A stretch of DNA of 13,392 nucleotides from an uncultured Eubacteriales bacterium (GTDB taxonomy: Bacteria > Bacillota > Clostridia > Peptostreptococcales > Anaerovoracaceae). The DNA lies in assembly GCA_902797405.1 (NCBI GenBank), contig CADBSP010000268.1:1-13392 (forward strand), given 5' to 3'. Below the pieces are notes generated by a model. That model was not told where the DNA came from. It made no database searches and saw nothing but the letters and a program-made list of their open reading frames with translations. Of this stretch, positions 8,201-13,392 are shown in pieces; position 1 is the first letter of the stretch, and each line of letters begins with the position of its first letter. A program made the position numbers and the translations under genes.

Positions 8201-11200
8201 TCCAAGTCTTACCGTCCTTTGTTGCATTGTCGTCCGGATTCTCAACTGCCGGGAATCTTCCAGGTTCCCAATCGCCCCACTCCAGAGCCTCACCAGTCTT
8301 AGGATCAACCTTGGTTGCGTGTCTCTTTAGGGTTACGGTCTGGACTGTATCGTCAGTTACCTGTTCTCCATCCTTTGTCAGATATGTGTAGTGGATGGTT
8401 CTGGTGGCTTCTCCCTCGTCCACCGGATCAACTACGTGCGGTGTATAGGTGGTCTTGGCTTCATTTCCAAGCTTGTCTTTTCCTACTACGCCAACAGGCT
8501 GCGGATTTCCAACAAAGTCAGGTTCCGGCTTGAATGTGATGGTTCCATCCTCATTCATAGTATAGGTTCCCTGTCCCTCGATGGTTACTTCGTCTGTAGG
8601 CTCTCCGGTTAACGGATCAACAAGCTTGATCTCATCAACCGTATTCGGTTCTCCATTCGGGAGTCTCGGTGTGTCAGGCTTAAACTCAGGCACTCCTGTC
8701 TGTTTCTCGCCCTTGAGGCCATAGGTCTCGTCCGGTGTTGCTTCCAGTCCCTTAGGATTATAGATTACCTTCTCATGGATATCGTCATCCGTAGCCTTAA
8801 CGGTCTTCTCATCAACGTCCCTATCAGGTGTCCAATCCTCAAGGTTAGTTGCATCTCCAGGATTATCTTCTGTCGGACTTGTAACCTCATCAAACTTATC
8901 TGTTGTCTCAGGTTTCCAATCCTCGTCCCTATATGTTACTTTACCGGTCTTAGGATCAACTGTTCCGGTACGTGTAAACTTAAGGGTTTCTTCCTTTACG
9001 ATTGGATTGCCGTCCTTATCTACAACCTTTGTTCCATCAGCATATTCATACTCGATGGTACGTGTAACCTCTTCTGTCTCGGTATTGTCAACAACATGCG
9101 GTGTGTATGTTGTCGTTGCTGTTCTTCCGTTGGAATCGGTTCCCTTAACCTCTACCGGTGTTGGATCGCCAACATAATTCGGATCCTTCGGTGTGAATGT
9201 AATTGTTCCGTCGTTGTTCAGTGTGTATGTTCCTTCGGGAACTTCAACCTTGGTGGTGGGTTCTCCGGTCTTTGGATCCACCAGCTTGACATCAACAATC
9301 TGATTTTCACTTCCGCTTGGTGTTGTCGGCGTAGTTACTTCGAAGGTCGGAGTTCCTGTCTGCGGTTCACCCTTTCCACCATAAGTTTCATCCGGCGTTC
9401 CAACAGGAACCTTCGGCTGATAAACCACATGCTCTGTGGCGTTCTTCGGATCCTTCAGATCGATTTCCCATTCAGGAACGTCTCTATCTGCAACCCAGCC
9501 TTCAATCTCCGGAGACTTGACTGCATCTGTTTCAGGATCTTCATCAATAATCTCCCAGTCGCTCCATTCTACGACTCCGCCTGCCTCATCGATGACCGTG
9601 GGTACGCGCTGGAGTTTTACTGTCTGTGTTACGGTTTTGGAAGCTTCCTGTCCGTCTTCAGTCAGATATGTGTAAATAATAGTGCGGGTTACTTCTGTTT
9701 CCTCTGTAATAGGCGGATATACGTTGGTTACGGTGTATCCAGTTGTTGCATCACCTGTAATCTTCTGTGAATATGGGCTTACATTGGCTTCAACAACGGT
9801 ATAGCTGATTTCTGTTCCGCCGTTACGATACTTAGGAACTTCCCACTGGACAGTTAAGGCGTCAGTAGCATCCTTGCTTATGGTCTTGGTTGAACCAGCA
9901 ACATCCTCGCCATCAGCCTGAAGCGTCAAAGTTACGTCCTTACGGATGCCATACTTATTATCCATGTCATCCCAAACCTTGGTTGCTTTGATTACAACCT
10001 GTTCAGGAGTGTGCGTGTTTGTGATGGTGTATGGGTCGCTTTCCTCGCCTGTTCCATTTACTGTGCCTGCCTTGTAACCCAGTCCCTCAAGGGCGCTTAT
10101 CATGGCTTCCTTTATGGTGTAAACAATAGGTTCTCCGTTTTCATTTTTGTCAAGGCCTGTGAATGTGTGTTTCCACAGATTTGATTCATTGAGTTCAACA
10201 CTATCAAGAGCCCTATCTACACCGTCTTTGAATAGCTGGAACAAAACACTTTCAGGACGCTTGCCGTCACGGTTGCTGTCGTCTTCCCAAACCTTGTTTA
10301 CTGTAATGTTAACAGTTTCCGGTTCGTAGCTGTTGGTTACAGTGAAGCCGGTTGTCTTGTCGCCGGTGATTACAGTTGTGTATTCATCTATAGCCGTTTC
10401 TTCTATAGTATAGGTAATCTCCTTGCCAGCCTTCTTGTTCTTTGGCAGGCCTTCAACGGTTACTGTATCACCGTCATCACCGGTTGTCTCAGCTTTGATG
10501 GTTGCACCATCAACAGTACCACCTGTAACAGTAGCAACTGCAAGTTCCTCTGCTGTAAGCGCTGTACCATCAGCCTTAATGGTATATGTTACTTTACCCT
10601 TCTCAGGTCTCTTGCCGTCCTGATTATCGGCGTCGTCCCAAACCTTGGTTATGGTGAAACTAATCTTTTCAGGATCATGCTTGTTTGTTACCTTGAAGGT
10701 CAAAGTATCCTTAGCTTCATTCCACTCAGTTGTGGTAATCTGCTGATTCTCTACATCAACGGATTCATAACCTTCAGGCTTTGCTGTTTCCTGAGCGGTG
10801 TAGTTATACTTGGAGCCATTTTCGTCAGCGTAAGGAAGTTTTACCCAAACGCCTTCCCATGTCCAAGTGTCACCATCAACTGTCGTTTTGCTCTTGCTTG
10901 CATCGTCTCCGGAAAGCGTTGCTGCATTTGTTACATCTTCAGCCTCATATTTAACACCGTTCTGGAATAAAGTTACATCGATGGTTCCGCGGAGGCCGTC
11001 CTGGTTGTCCGCGTCATCCCAAAGCTTTTCTACGTTGATTTTTAGTAGCTGGTTATTAACAATAACGCCGTTGTTATAAGCCTTGTCTTTAGTTTCTGCC
11101 TCGTTGGCATCTGTTGAAGAATCGTCAATATTGGTATATTTGGTCGCATAACCATCTATCGCTTCCTCTACCACATAGTATCCAGCAGGAACCAACTTTC

Positions 11201-13392
11201 CGTCCTTTTTAACGTATCTCGGCAGGTGTTTCCATGTGAGATTTAATGTTTTACCACTCTCAACGTCCGAAGAAACTGTGCCGGCTTTCTCCATTTTAGG
11301 CGTTTCTTCGGTTCCTACGTTAAACTCGTATTTTTCAAGTTTTGTAAGATCCACCTCGCCGTTTACATCGTAAAGGGTGAGTAGCCCTATGATTTCCTCT
11401 GCAGTATGATCAGAGTCTTCCTTATTGTCGTACCATTTCTTTGTTACGGTAAAATCAACAGGCTCGTATTTGTTTTCCAGTGTACCGGTGTAGCGAGCGA
11501 CGGTATTACCGTTTGTATCCCCCGGAATAGGATATCTGTCTTCACCCGAAAGTCCCTTGGTGTTCTCATCTCTTGCTGCACTGAGTTCGGCCCAGTCGGC
11601 AACGTCGCTGGATGTGTAGCCCAAGAGACCAGCATCCGCATTATCTGCTACGACAGGCTGGTTACCCTCGCGATCCAATGTCTCACGGACGGAGTATTCG
11701 TATTTATCGCCATTGGTGTCTACGCCCTTCAGCTCATTTACCCAGTAATAGGTGTTTCCTCTTTTGTAAGAGCCATTACTTTGAAGATTGGCAGCACTAG
11801 GCACCTTTTTAACGGAAGCCACGACTTTGATGGTTGAAACTCCTGTAGTATAGGCTTTCTTCTCACCCCAGGATTTTATTAGCCCGTTTCCGGTTGCAGT
11901 TGCTGCTACCATCTGGGCAGGAAGGATGTCTGAAACCTCATACGTAGATCCGTCTGCCCTTGTTACCTTAGCATCGATATGGAGCCAGATATCCTGACGA
12001 GTTGAGAACTCATTCTTATAGTCATCCTGCCATTCCTTTACACCACGAACAACGATGGAAGGTACATTTGTGATCTCACCACCATTTTCAAACACGGACA
12101 TGTATGCGTATTCATGCTCATGACTTCCGTGGACAAGACTGTTAGACTTATCTACATCCTTAAGTGCGTCAGCTCCCCAAATAGAGCCTTCATATATGCT
12201 GTCGATTTTTCCGGGCACCTCTGCCTTTGTATTGTCATAGCCCTCTGTGGACCATCCGGGTACCTCTTCTGTTACGAACCAGTAATAACGGTTGTTATGG
12301 TTTCTTGCGTTATGATTAGTATCATTCGGTTCTTCCTCTGTAGGAAGCGCTGGCCATCCAAGAGCCTCAACACCCTCTGAAGGATACTTGATCTTCCAAA
12401 CGATATTCCCGGGTGATGGATTATCCGGGTTATCTTTTTCAACGACTGTTACATATCCGTCTTTTGTATAGTTTTCCGTGTCATCTACTAAGAAGTCCTT
12501 TGCATCGGATCCTTCCCAGTCAGCTACACGTTCTTCCACTTTTACTTCATAGTGCGCATCAATGGTCTCTTCAATGATAGGCTGTCCTGTTTCCGCATCG
12601 ACTCCTGTTTGTTCTCTCTTTATGTGAACAAACTCGTTACCCTGCAAGACTACATTGGGGCGGAGAGCAAAGGTCTCTTCGCCGGTTGCCGGATCAGTCT
12701 CTACATACTCAATGGTATTATTAGGTGTCAGGGTAAAATGCGTTCCCGCCCAGGTTCCGTTGGTGGCCGTGTATTCGCCGCCATTTATATGGAAGAGAAC
12801 CATCTCCGTAATGGCGGCACCCGTATCATCGGTTGCACCGGTTGGAACAGGGAGTGTAACCTCCGTAGGATAGAATCCAGCAGGAGCAGCTGTCATATTC
12901 AGCTGCGTTGGCTGTCCGTCCTTCCATACCTTGTAGAAGTAGTAGTCTGTATCAAAGTCCACATGGACATGCATAGGATCGTCTATCTCCGGTATGGAGA
13001 TATCAACAGTACCGTCTGCATTACGCTCGATGACAATCTTCTTATCAGTACCAACGCGAGCACCTTTTATATCGTAGTAGAAACCGGCCAACTCAACCTT
13101 ACCTGTCTTCATTCCAGGCTTATCGGTTACATCTTCGGCGCCGCTAAATGTTCCTACAACCTGACCATTTAGTTTAATATCATTACCCTCGATTACGTAT
13201 TCCGAGTAATCTCTGAGCCCTGTTACGTCTGATCCCTGTCCATAATTGGTATTTCCAATAAGGATGCGGCCGACACGGTAACCCTTTTCCGGAACCGCTG
13301 TAAGGGTAATCTCTGAATTACGCGCCATGGTCTTGGTGCCCTCGCTCATGATGGGGGCACACTGGTTATTCATATCATAGGTCTCGATATAA
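2211..13392 (-). CDS. Giant cell-wall-anchored adhesin/fibril protein (CnaB, MucBP, CshA, InlB repeats), 5' end outside window
   Basis: A single open frame of at least 3,726 codons ends in TAG at 2211-2213. Six further in-frame codons (YIETYD) precede the first Met at 13373 with no stop and no ribosome binding site, and no signal peptide is visible, so the true start lies beyond the right edge. Order of parts, residues from that Met: unrecognised region 1-440; CnaB-like domains with the [K-x-W-D-D] strand at Trp448, 647, 785 and 912; three super-modules (1018-1749, 1750-2469, 2470-3196), each CnaB-CnaB-MucBP-CshA-MucBP-CshA-MucBP; MucBP, InlB B-repeat, MucBP (3197-3463); Pro-rich linkers alternating with two InlB B-repeats (3464-3685); VPATGD signal, helix and basic tail (3686-3720). 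From family knowledge, sortase would attach it to peptidoglycan, CnaB domains self-crosslink through Lys-Asn isopeptide bonds, and MucBP and CshA-type domains occur in streptococcal and lactobacillar adhesins. A role in attachment to host glycans, mucus or other bacteria is inferred. The only cysteine I see is Cys5. The protein is strongly acidic and Thr-rich. Confidence 0.93.
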   Translation of the reverse strand, partial: YIETYDMNNQCAPIMSEGTKTMARNSEITLTAVPEKGYRVGRILIGNTNYGQGSDVTGLRDYSEYVIEGNDIKLNGQVVGTFSGAEDVTDKPGMKTGKVELAGFYYDIKGARVGTDKKIVIERNADGTVDISIPEIDDPMHVHVDFDTDYYFYKVWKDGQPTQLNMTAAPAGFYPTEVTLPVPTGATDDTGAAITEMVLFHINGGEYTATNGTWAGTHFTLTPNNTIEYVETDPATGEETFALRPNVVLQGNEFVHIKREQTGVDAETGQPIIEETIDAHYEVKVEERVADWEGSDAKDFLVDDTENYTKDGYVTVVEKDNPDNPSPGNIVWKIKYPSEGVEALGWPALPTEEEPNDTNHNARNHNNRYYWFVTEEVPGWSTEGYDNTKAEVPGKIDSIYEGSIWGADALKDVDKSNSLVHGSHEHEYAYMSVFENGGEITNVPSIVVRGVKEWQDDYKNEFSTRQDIWLHIDAKVTRADGSTYEVSDILPAQMVAATATGNGLIKSWGEKKAYTTGVSTIKVVASVKKVPSAANLQSNGSYKRGNTYYWVNELKGVDTNGDKYEYSVRETLDREGNQPVVADNADAGLLGYTSSDVADWAELSAARDENTKGLSGEDRYPIPGDTNGNTVARYTGTLENKYEPVDFTVTKKWYDNKEDSDHTAEEIIGLLTLYDVNGEVDLTKLEKYEFNVGTEETPKMEKAGTVSSDVESGKTLNLTWKHLPRYVKKDGKLVPAGYYVVEEAIDGYATKYTNIDDSSTDANEAETKDKAYNNGVIVNNQLLKINVEKLWDDADNQDGLRGTIDVTLFQNGVKYEAEDVTNAATLSGDDASKSKTTVDGDTWTWEGVWVKLPYADENGSKYNYTAQETAKPEGYESVDVENQQITTTEWNEAKDTLTFKVTNKHDPEKISFTITKVWDDADNQDGKRPEKGKVTYTIKADGTALTAEELAVATVTGGTVDGATIKAETTGDDGDTVTVEGLPKNKKAGKEITYTIEETAIDEYTTVITGDKTTGFTVTNSYEPETVNITVNKVWEDDSNRDGKRPESVLFQLFKDGVDRALDSVELNESNLWKHTFTGLDKNENGEPIVYTIKEAMISALEGLGYKAGTVNGTGEESDPYTITNTHTPEQVVIKATKVWDDMDNKYGIRKDVTLTLQADGEDVAGSTKTISKDATDALTVQWEVPKYRNGGTEISYTVVEANVSPYSQKITGDATTGYTVTNVYPPITEETEVTRTIIYTYLTEDGQEASKTVTQTVKLQRVPTVIDEAGGVVEWSDWEIIDEDPETDAVKSPEIEGWVADRDVPEWEIDLKDPKNATEHVVYQPKVPVGTPDETYGGKGEPQTGTPTFEVTTPTTPSGSENQIVDVKLVDPKTGEPTTKVEVPEGTYTLNNDGTITFTPKDPNYVGDPTPVEVKGTDSNGRTATTTYTPHVVDNTETEEVTRTIEYEYADGTKVVDKDGNPIVKEETLKFTRTGTVDPKTGKVTYRDEDWKPETTDKFDEVTSPTEDNPGDATNLEDWTPDRDVDEKTVKATDDDIHEKVIYNPKGLEATPDETYGLKGEKQTGVPEFKPDTPRLPNGEPNTVDEIKLVDPLTGEPTDEVTIEGQGTYTMNEDGTITFKPEPDFVGNPQPVGVVGKDKLGNEAKTTYTPHVVDPVDEGEATRTIHYTYLTKDGEQVTDDTVQTVTLKRHATKVDPKTGEALEWGDWEPGRFPAVENPDDNATKDGKTWTTEDKVDELEVTEPGDYGKEYVVYNPVTIDITVKKVWDDDNNRDGKRPNNVVFSLVADGIATGLSRSLNNDSNWEATFEALDKYKNGTEIIYTVMEALKDDMESAGYTADETKGNKDGEYTITNSHAPEQVEIKATKVWDDLENKYNLRKDVTFTLKADGVKVEGSEKTISKDATGGDLTVSWTVNKYRNEGTEIKYTVEEADVRPYSQETSGDAESGYTITNTYPPITETKEVTRTIIYTYLTEDGKEASETVTQTVKLQRVPTVIDEEGGVVEWSDWEILDEDPETDEVKSPKIEGWDADRDVPEWEIDLKDPKDATEHVVYQPAPPVGTPDETYGIKGQSQTGTPTFEVTTQTTPEGTRNSIVRIELLDEDGNPTNTVEVPEGTYKVNKDGTITFTPKDPEFVGDPTPVNVRGTDKNGKTANTTYTPHVVDPEEKGDATRTIHYTYLTEDGVEVTEDTKQTVELTRKAKSVDPTTGEVIEWENWIPAKFPAVDNPDDEAGMGWSTTDEVKELEVTEPGDKGVVNVVYQPKPPVAEPDETYGLKDKPQKGTPIFSVDTEKTPEGEDNTFVSIELLDENGNPAEKVTVPEGTYEIEKDADGKPTSNIIFTPNEGFVGDPTPVNVQATDMLGGTAKTTYTPHVVDPEDKGEATRTIHYTYLTEEGEQVTDDTVQTVTLVRHATEVDPDTGEVTKWGPWEKATLPAVENPDDKATKDGKTWTTEDKVDELEVTEPGDYGEEYVVYNPVTIDITVKKDWDDDNNRDGKRPNNVVFNLVADGVATELTKILNRESNWEATFEALDKYKNGEEIIYTVIEALKDDMESAGYTADETKGNKDGDYTITNTHTPEQVEIKATKVWDDIDNKYNIRKDVTFTLLADGKEVADSQKTVSKDATGDDLTVTWTANKYRNGGTEIKYTIVEANVSPYSQEITGDATNGFTVTNVYPPITEETTVTRTIIYTYLTEDGQEASETITQTVKLQRVPTVIDEAGGVVEWSDWEVIDGDTDAVKSPEIEGWTPDRATVEEWEIEYDEEGRPKNATEHVVYQPAPPEGTPDETYGVKGQSQTGTPTFEVTTSTTPEGTKNNIVKIELLDEDGNPTNTVEVPEGTYKVNKDGTITFTPKPDFVGDPTPVKVRGTDNNGLSAETTYTPHVVDPTEEGTATRTIHYTYETKDGEEVTEDTVQTVKLTRHATKVDPKTGEVTEWGPWEKATLPAVENPDDKATKDGKTWTTTDKVEALEVTEPGDKGVVNVVYLADPELLPPTGPEEETYGGKGDPQESTPDFKFEKGTGEIPEKGAYSLNDPDEDNPLKKTVPGEGVYELDPDTGKVTFTPEPDFVGDGTGVTVIVTDENGLTAEGKYTPHVVDNVQTSEATRTIQYYYNDGTRVSEDLAPTVVQKETFERKGKVDPKTGKITSWGDWTPAEGEFEEVDSPEIPGWKPNRDPVEKATAKPGEHLSEVVIYVPEPEIIEEQETKTITRVIKYRYLTEDGEEAFADVTQTVTFTRIKTTNTGTGETSYSEWIPENDTMSKVDSPVLDNYEVDRKSVDELTIDPNEYENGRVIEEYVIYTPKTIWVTYVDPDGTTIYLEKTTEPKAGKGQKQEEPDAPKDPTKKGFTFDGWDRTVDEDGNITYTAKWVPEDKPVTETETKTITRTIRYWIETVNGEKAFEDVVQTVTFTRTKTTNPDGTVEYGDWNKEEDVFIEVVSKNKPGYTVDLTSVPKLDVTPDSEDSVVDVIYKPSTTPVDPKPVDPTPVDPKPVDPTPVDPTPEKTYWVTYIDPDGTTIYLEKTTKSVGAAEPPAPADPTKEGFTFEGWDRHVDPDGNITYIAKWTPVDPKPEDPKPEDPKPEDPKPEDPKPEDPKPEDPTPEDPTPEKTPWVRYIDSEGNEIYMEKTNFDVNVGEPPAPANPTKDGKTFVGWDRYVDDDGNITYIAKWEPSADQTPTKPTQPSKPTVKPTKPATNVPATGDESNPVLWIVLGVIAALLAGTIALRVRKNR
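2214..2318 (-). other. C-terminal cell-wall sorting signal (VPATGD variant of LPXTG)
   Basis: Residues 3686-3690 read VPATG followed by Asp, then a hydrophobic stretch (VLWIVLGVIAALLAGTIAL, 3696-3714) and the basic tail RVRKNR ending the protein. This three-part layout is the hallmark of sortase substrates; the Leu of LPXTG is replaced by Val. Cleavage between Thr and Gly with transfer to the peptide crossbridge is the family expectation. No sortase gene is in this window. Confidence 0.92.
2589..2708 (-). repeat. 15-bp tandem repeat coding PVDPK/PEDPK/PEDPT pentapeptides
   Basis: Eight consecutive 15-bp units code one PVDPK, five PEDPK and two PEDPT. On the plus strand they read as repeated GGATCTTC(C/T)GG(T/C)TT(C/T) with few synonymous changes. 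Unit gain or loss by strand slippage would keep the frame, so stalk length may vary between strains. A related set of five units coding PVDPK/PVDPT is at 2901-2975. Confidence 0.9.
2901..2975 (-). repeat. 15-bp tandem repeat coding PVDPK/PVDPT pentapeptides
   Basis: Five 15-bp units code PVDPK, PVDPT, PVDPK, PVDPT and PVDPT before PEKT and the second InlB B-repeat. The K/T alternation suggests a 30-bp duplication of a K-T pair. As with the other linker, copy changes preserve the frame. Confidence 0.85.
2985..3785 (-). other. MucBP-InlB-MucBP segment of the giant protein
   Basis: Residues 3197-3463. A MucBP-like domain starts near 3197 (TKTITRVIKYRYLTEDG). An InlB B-type repeat follows from Trp3298 (WVTYVDPDGTTIYLEK through FDGWDRTVDEDGNITYTAKW), then another MucBP-like domain from about 3370 (TKTITRTIRYWIETVNG) ending in VDVIYKP. 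These two MucBP copies carry TVTFTR where upstream copies have TVKL(Q/T)R, so they form their own subgroup. Domain naming is from remembered family patterns. Confidence 0.75.
3786..5966 (-). repeat. Super-module 3 of the giant protein (about 727 residues)
   Basis: Residues 2470-3196. CnaB with Trp2481 (predicted Lys2479/Asn2568 crosslink); CnaB with Trp2583 (Lys2581/Asn2667); MucBP-like from 2676 (TRTIIYTYL type); CshA-type repeat about 2776-2879 (DETYGVKGQSQTGTPTF to YTPHVVD); MucBP-like from 2885 (TRTIHYTY type); CshA-type about 2988-3090, diverged and nearest to the canonical CshA pattern (VPGEGVYELDPDTGKVTFTP); MucBP-like from about 3095 (TRTIQYYYNDGT). The first part is nearly identical to super-module 2; the last CshA and MucBP are divergent, suggesting a junction with an older segment. 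Confidence 0.85.
5967..8126 (-). repeat. Super-module 2 of the giant protein (720 residues)
   Basis: Residues 1750-2469, exactly 2160 bp to the equivalent point of super-module 3. CnaB with Trp1761 (Lys1759/Asn1848); CnaB with Trp1863 (Lys1861/Asn1947); MucBP-like from 1956; CshA-type about 2054-2158; MucBP-like from 2164; CshA-type about 2260-2369; MucBP-like 2372-2469 ending VVYNPV. DNA at 8152-8225 is identical to 5992-6065 in the boundary MucBP domain. Together with the protein match this shows recent duplication. Confidence 0.88.
8127..10322 (-). repeat. Super-module 1 of the giant protein (732 residues)
   Basis: Residues 1018-1749. CnaB with Trp1029 (Lys1027/Asn1119); CnaB with Trp1134 (Lys1132/Asn1217); MucBP-like from 1226; CshA-type about 1325-1429; a longer MucBP-like domain from 1434 (TRTIEYEYADGT, with KEETLKFTRTGTVDPKTGK); CshA-type about 1545-1649; MucBP-like from 1655 to the VVYNPV boundary. 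Same domain order as the next two modules, but less similar to them at DNA level than they are to each other in the CnaB and CshA parts, so it is probably the older copy. Confidence 0.85.
10323..12053 (-). other. N-terminal array of four CnaB-like domains
   Basis: Residues 441-1017. Each begins with a K-x-W strand and ends with a (T/V)N strand: Lys446/Asn634, Lys645/Asn774, Lys783/Asn897 and Lys910/Asn1014 are the predicted isopeptide pairs, with a Y-x-(V/A)-x-E strand (such as YTIEE, YVVEE, YTAQE) supplying the expected catalytic Glu. The first domain is about 190 residues, roughly twice the usual CnaB size, with an insertion between the early strands and the YSVRE strand. Isopeptide pairing follows family knowledge and is not shown by sequence alone. 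Confidence 0.8.
12054..13392 (-). other. Unrecognised N-terminal region of the giant protein (partial)
   Basis: Residues 1-440 plus six codons to the window edge. The first 40 residues (SEITLTAVPEKGYRVGRILIG) resemble the end of a divergent InlB-type beta repeat. The rest is not a family I can name. It includes three His clusters: MHVHVDF (134-140), an Asn/His stretch NDTNHNARNHNN (350-361) and HGSHEHEY (415-422). Residues about 275-440 end with YYWFVTEE and EITNVP, a faint CnaB-like pattern without a clear K-x-W strand. This part is the membrane-distal end and so a plausible ligand-binding region, which is inference. Confidence 0.6.

Noticed and set aside
8775..9770. Long plus-strand open frame (331 codons) opposite the giant gene
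   Set aside because: It is antisense to the well-supported minus-strand gene, Cys- and Ile-rich without recognisable domains, and follows from the repetitive codon pattern of the opposite strand. Similar frames recur at 4629-5171 and 6864-7424 as the repeats recur.
13371..13373. Met codon as true start of the giant protein
   Set aside because: The frame is open to the window edge, there is no ribosome binding site or signal peptide, and a sortase substrate must have one; the gene is cut by the window.

Overview
The window shows two protein genes, both on the minus strand, and two non-coding stretches rich in repeats. The giant wall-anchored protein (CnaB, MucBP-like, CshA-type and InlB B-type domains and a sortase signal) and the DinF/NorM/YoeA-like MATE transporter point to a Gram-positive Bacillota, most likely an anaerobic host-associated Clostridia. 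The VPATGD-type sorting signal fits that guess, but species cannot be named from this sequence.

Layout from left to right. Positions 1-285 hold a 93-bp tandem repeat (two copies differ by one base, a third is diverged) rich in short palindromes and A/T tracts, lying downstream of the transporter. Positions 286-409 show nothing convincing. Positions 410-1762 (minus) encode a complete 450-aa MATE efflux transporter with its own extended -10 promoter only 9 nt from the ATG. Positions 1763-2210 are non-coding: the MATE promoter, a strong 93-nt two-stem inverted repeat with T-rich flanks on both strands (probable bidirectional terminator), and a 45-bp tandem array just past the end of the giant gene. 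Positions 2211-13392 (minus) are one open frame that runs off the right edge: at least 3,726 residues of a cell-wall-anchored adhesin or fibril whose N-terminus and signal peptide lie outside the window.

The giant protein is modular. In N-to-C order it has an unrecognised His/Asn-bearing N-terminal region, four CnaB-like domains, and three copies of a super-module of about 720 residues (CnaB-CnaB-MucBP-CshA-MucBP-CshA-MucBP). These are followed by MucBP and InlB B-repeat domains, two Pro-rich wall-spanning linkers, and a VPATGD sorting signal with membrane helix and basic tail. I count about 30 recognisable domains: 10 CnaB, 11 MucBP-like, 6 CshA-type and 3 InlB B-type. Residue numbers for this protein count the Met codon at 13371-13373 as 1. 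The super-modules are close enough at DNA level (a 74-nt exact match at offset 2160 between two of them) to suggest recent duplication and ongoing size variation.

The two genes do not look like one operon: a probable terminator and a separate promoter lie between them, and I see no functional link beyond adjacency. I did not find a clearly new enzymatic or defence system. The unusual material is the architecture and recombination potential of the giant adhesin and the three structured non-coding repeats.
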